This document shows positions 61,401 to 64,000 of a DNA stretch of 64,000 nt, piece after piece; the stretch's first letter is position 1; each line of letters opens with the position of its first letter. The DNA comes from Neoroseomonas terrae (lineage in GTDB: Bacteria > Pseudomonadota > Alphaproteobacteria > Acetobacterales > Acetobacteraceae). The notes under the pieces were generated by a model. The model was not told the origin of the DNA, ran no database searches, and saw only the letters and a program-made list of their open reading frames with translations. A program made the position numbers and the translations under genes. The stretch lies in assembly GCF_018129025.1 (NCBI RefSeq), contig NZ_JAAEDI010000017.1, positions 62,001 through 126,000 of the forward strand. Reading direction: 5' to 3'.

Positions 61401-64000
61401 GAGATCGCGGACTCCGCCTTCCTCGACGCCAATGGCTGGTCCTACACCAACGAGACCGACCCCGCCGCGGCTTTCGGCTACACGCCGGAGGAGGTCTCCC
61501 CCGCCGCGGGCGAGGGCAAGATCGTCATGGGCCTGATGCTTCAGCGCGCCAACGATCCCGCCGCGCTGCTGGAGATGGGTTGGGCCGACCGCCAGAAGGC
61601 GCTTGCCGCGATGGAAGCGGATGGCACGCTCTGGACCACCTATGGCGCGGACCAGCAGGCCTATGACGCCATCCTCCAGGATCTGCAGGACCAGGGCATC
61701 ACCGTGCTCGGCGAGGATGACGGCTACGTCTCCTCCGCCGCCTCGCGCACCATTTGGGTCGAGCTCAACGCCCACGAGTTCAAGGAGGTGTTCGGCGCCG
61801 ACCTCCTTGCCGGGAACAATGACGACCGCGGCCGCACGCTGTTCTGGAACGGCGACCTGGCCGTGCCCGAAAGCTGGAACTCGGCGGTCGCGGCGCTCTG
61901 GCTCGACAGCAACGCCATCCCGATCGTCGACAACGTGGCGCAGGGCACGCCCTGGACGCCGCCCCAGGGCGCGCAGAGCATCGGCAACGCCAATACCGGC
62001 GCGCCGGCGCTGACACCGCAGCAGATCGCCGCGCTCTACAACTTCCCGATCCTCGATCCGGCGGCGGTGACCGGCACGATCGGCGTGCTGGAACCGCTGA
62101 TCGGCGATGCCGTGCCGGCGGGCTCCCCCGAGGGCTATTTCCAGGCCGCCTTCGAGGCTTATCGCGCGTCGCTCGGCATCGACAACGCCGCCACGCCCTT
62201 CCGCTACTATGTCGCCGCCAATGGCGGCACGACCTACAGCGACGCGCATGCCGGCGAGCGCAGCATGGATGTCGGCATCCTCACCGCCATCAACCCCAAC
62301 GCCAATCTCGGCCTCTATGTCGGCTCGGGGAACGACCAGCGGACCTACTATTCCGCCTTCCAGAGCGCGATCTGGGACCTGGAGAACAATCCCGGCATCC
62401 TGACCTCCTCCTTCATGGATTTCGTGTCCAGCGCGCCGGATTCGCCCTATCTCGCCGCCTATCGCGAACTGTTCGTGGACGCCGCGCTGCGCAACATGAC
62501 GCTGTTCTCGGCGGCCGATGATGGCGGATCGAGCGACAGCATCCCGAACGGCCTCACCAACGTCATCCAGGCGCATACCAGCCCTTATGCGGTGCTGGTC
62601 GGCGGCACCTCCCTCAGCACGGCCGGCACCGCGGCCGGCGACCCGACGCTCTCGACGATCATCGCGCAGGCGACCGCCGGCGACCTCGCGACGCTGCGCA
62701 TGCTGGTCGCCGCCGGCATGACCGATCTGCCGCAGGAAGCGACGGCCCTGTCCCGCACCATCGAGACGGTGTGGAACCAGATCGTGCTCAACGGCACGAC
62801 CTTCCCTGCCGGCGCCGGCTACTATGATGCAGCGGCGGGCGTCGGCGGTGTGGACGTGACGACGCCGACGCCGTCCTACCAGTCGGATTACGGGCTCGAT
62901 CCGGTCGATGCGGCGACGGGCGATGGCGGGCGCGGCGTGCCGGATGTGTCGGCGGCATCGGGCGGCAACCTCACCTACTACACGCCGAATGGCGACCTGA
63001 CCCTGCCGCCGACCGACTGGTCCGGCGGCTACGGCACCAGCGCCGCGGCGCCCCTCTGGGCGGCGCTGGCGGCGCAGATCAACACGATCTTCCTGGACCA
63101 GGGCCTGCCGCGGCTCGGCTACATGAACGACCTGCTCTATGCCGCGGCGGTGGTGGCGCCGGCATCCTTCAACGACATCACCCTCGGCAACAACATCGCG
63201 TCCTTCAACTGGGGCGGAGAGTATACCTCCGCGACCGACCCCTTCGTCGCGATCCCCGAGGATACCAACCAGATCACGCCGACTGGCCTCGGCTACGAAG
63301 CCGGACGGGGCTACGATTATGTCACGGGCCTCGGTTCGCCGAATGGTGTGCTGCTGGCCCGCGCGCTGACCGCCATCGCCCATGCGCAGATGAACGATGA
63401 CACGCCGGCGATGCTGACGGCGGGGGAGGAGAGCGGCTGGACCGCGACGGTCGCGCAGTCGCTCCTCATCCAGCCGATGCTGACCGCGCGCGGCACGGTC
63501 CGTGTGCGCGCGGGTGACGAGATCCGCGCCCTCGAGATCGGCGCGAGCGATGCCTATGCCTGGTCCAGTCAATTCGCCCAGCAGGTTCTGCAGCCGCATT
63601 TCTCATCGGCGCTGGTGGTCGCTTTCGATCGCCAGTCCCAGGGCACGGCGCTGGAAGCGCAGCTCACGGCGGAGGCGACCTTCCTGCTTGCCCTCGACAA
63701 TGTCGACATGGCGGCGCCGCAGGCCGCGCTGTCCAATGCCTATGGCTTCGTGGACTTCATGTCGGATGGTCAGGCGGTGCGCGCGGCCCGCGCCGTCGCG
63801 GTCGCGGAAACCGCCGGCGCCGCGGATGATCAGGTCGCGATCGTGCGCATCCGGCAGAACGGCGTGAACGACAGTTCCCTGCTGTTCTATCGCGTCGATG
63901 ATTTCGCCGGGACGGTCGATGGCCTGGCGCCGGGCGACGCCGGCTATGAGGCCGCGACCCTGGCGCGCGCCTATGCGACCGCTGCGGGCGGCACGTGGGT
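58416..64000 (+). CDS. Giant multidomain protein with an S53 (sedolisin/kumamolisin-like) protease domain, 3' end outside window
   Basis: 1861 codons are open to the window edge with no stop. The start ATG has GGGGAT seven bases upstream; no Sec signal is present. Domains: (1) residues 1-480, beta-strand-rich with two related modules (NW-x-PPGVPASGDTVTI near 19-37; W277 to GDKAVIDGG); (2) about 705-870, a Cys/His region like CHAP or NlpC folds (C736, D791, H812); (3) GGPGDDEIEG at 903, a single RTX-like turn; (4) about 1060-1150, a pro-kumamolisin-like prodomain; (5) about 1190-1660, sedolisin domain: E1281 and D1285 (AGERSMDVGI), oxyanion D1368 (SAADDGG), nucleophile S1542 (GYGTSAAAPLWAALAAQI), and the calcium-site segment DYVTGLGSPNG; (6) a further beta-rich region. 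Probably secreted, possibly by a type I system. Confidence 0.85.
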   Translation, partial: MADKLWVGASGANWAVPDNWSPPGVPASGDTVTIPASSVNASGVTLDGLTINLNSSDSSNPATIIFSNANVATATTTFVATGTQAAIHVHGTLSLAGTIEAAQPGGSFDINGIGQLTIEAGAQVTAGPGQFLMLNVAQGVVNDGAVSISGGGLNLGAASGSGTVTLAAGAHLYAAGAIQSDQTIVFADATSVITLPDPGTFQATLSGLRPGDVIAVPGADIDTATYDPVGQTLTLLARGTTVAVIPVDAPVETLTLNPELVASGGTRVYTSDATRVWNGGTGAWFDDANWTTEGSAPASMPVAGDKAVIDGGLATIDADGVAQYGAVHDMTFVLGGDVADPGTLSVTNFTLDQPSSISVTGDAQHGVVQLSGANTFLGEVSVLSRLGSLTFQLDSDASLLIDNTGFLVGPSGTMVFAGGDVTNDGLITVLGRFVLDQDASLDGVGLIDIVDGGVVSIDGAVGDRQTIHFGDHKGTLILGDLGTFEAQINEFQQGDVIIVENIVANRGVYDSGDGVLTLYNDQTEVGSVWVWAGTVFDSDVGTNFQVHADGNGGTQITYVNDPLTVDLSIPVAALGTATEKVTLRELLVNAFGEVPAGFTGFTLSIASTDQQSGPNESYWGQPQQTPPGAGVDPAWYVNGTRVTADTASLAQIDASQIDEVEFLVGNEIPANAWFAVTTATDTAGNATQITRYNMWSVDPLVNTYQAGQAPVGPSAMVNSVATYWNIYNDVQNYDNCNWIADNVAAGLGATMPYQNFSNDPMENRSGGFWRIVHNGVEDPVADWSTLVQPGDVVRMGWQSVDTDDGWAYLNWHTTTIYEVTPDPDGGANVITVYDNIQYRGDTSYIGPHQATYWTDTVPESITIYRLDTDGQYLIEGNSAGEYIHGTVFNDLIRPVGGGATVTGGPGDDEIEGTLANLNGATLTDFTLGDWLEITDLDPNSAAVTFNPTNDLLTVYSNGAAVASFTLPAWTLGDSFIVGADDDGGTRIHMAHEARTEIADSAFLDANGWSYTNETDPAAAFGYTPEEVSPAAGEGKIVMGLMLQRANDPAALLEMGWADRQKALAAMEADGTLWTTYGADQQAYDAILQDLQDQGITVLGEDDGYVSSAASRTIWVELNAHEFKEVFGADLLAGNNDDRGRTLFWNGDLAVPESWNSAVAALWLDSNAIPIVDNVAQGTPWTPPQGAQSIGNANTGAPALTPQQIAALYNFPILDPAAVTGTIGVLEPLIGDAVPAGSPEGYFQAAFEAYRASLGIDNAATPFRYYVAANGGTTYSDAHAGERSMDVGILTAINPNANLGLYVGSGNDQRTYYSAFQSAIWDLENNPGILTSSFMDFVSSAPDSPYLAAYRELFVDAALRNMTLFSAADDGGSSDSIPNGLTNVIQAHTSPYAVLVGGTSLSTAGTAAGDPTLSTIIAQATAGDLATLRMLVAAGMTDLPQEATALSRTIETVWNQIVLNGTTFPAGAGYYDAAAGVGGVDVTTPTPSYQSDYGLDPVDAATGDGGRGVPDVSAASGGNLTYYTPNGDLTLPPTDWSGGYGTSAAAPLWAALAAQINTIFLDQGLPRLGYMNDLLYAAAVVAPASFNDITLGNNIASFNWGGEYTSATDPFVAIPEDTNQITPTGLGYEAGRGYDYVTGLGSPNGVLLARALTAIAHAQMNDDTPAMLTAGEESGWTATVAQSLLIQPMLTARGTVRVRAGDEIRALEIGASDAYAWSSQFAQQVLQPHFSSALVVAFDRQSQGTALEAQLTAEATFLLALDNVDMAAPQAALSNAYGFVDFMSDGQAVRAARAVAVAETAGAADDQVAIVRIRQNGVNDSSLLFYRVDDFAGTVDGLAPGDAGYEAATLARAYATAAGGTW

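Noticed and set aside
58353..63599. A 1748-codon open frame on the minus strand, rich in Arg, Val, Gly and Asp
   Set aside because: It is antisense to the plus-strand sedolisin gene, which has recognisable domains and catalytic motifs. The minus frame shows no domain, has a composition typical of a shadow of GC-rich codons and lacks a credible start.

Overview
The window is GC-rich (about 68-70% by eye), gene-dense bacterial chromosome. Codon bias, Tat-type solute-binding proteins, a Bug-family binding protein and the DUF6111-CCA transferase pair suggest an alphaproteobacterium, most likely Acetobacteraceae (Roseomonas-like). This is inference from gene content. I saw no rRNA, tRNA, CRISPR array, phage genes or transposase.

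Layout. 1-3645: the start of a CoA-transferase, an AtzG/AtzE-like amidase pair and a GT39-type membrane glycosyltransferase. 3656-11425: minus-strand MFS gene, then HrpB helicase, HtrA-type lipoprotein protease, OmpR-type regulator, sensor kinase and a small exported protein. 11742-18150: racemase-family protein, an internally duplicated protein of unknown function, glutathione transferase, Crp/Fnr regulator, HWE-type kinase, Lrp regulator, Bug-family binding protein and a DUF2459 lipoprotein. 18826-29452: a ten-gene minus-strand catabolic cluster (polyamine-type ABC transporter with two tandem paralogous binding proteins, DAO-type oxidase, unknown alpha/beta protein, Old Yellow Enzyme, aspartoacylase-like protein, orphan peptide-type binding protein) behind a divergent GntR regulator. 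30569-35706: DUF6111, CCA transferase, exporter ABC protein, acetyltransferase, phosphatase. 36270-42654: grpE-dnaK-dnaJ, interrupted by a flavin amine oxidase and a possible Stv-type protein. 42697-53633: PRC-barrel protein, dapB, a GHKL ATPase of unknown role, metK-trmB-SDR, YnfA, an M20 peptidase, MaoC hydratase, LOG protein, ribF and panB. 53992-58164: a complete sugar-type ABC importer operon. 58416-64000: the first 1861 codons of a very large protein carrying a sedolisin (S53) protease domain; it runs off the window.

The most notable items are: (1) the giant multidomain sedolisin, whose coding strand carries a long antisense open frame that could mislead automatic calling; (2) a dispersed, structured intergenic repeat with two full-length copies about 48 kb apart and five short copies, two pairs of which form inverted pairs; (3) two enzyme-family members lacking key residues (racemase with one catalytic Cys, aspartoacylase-like protein without its HxxE zinc motif); (4) a GHKL ATPase with Asn in place of the adenine-binding Asp; and (5) the insertion between grpE and dnaK.
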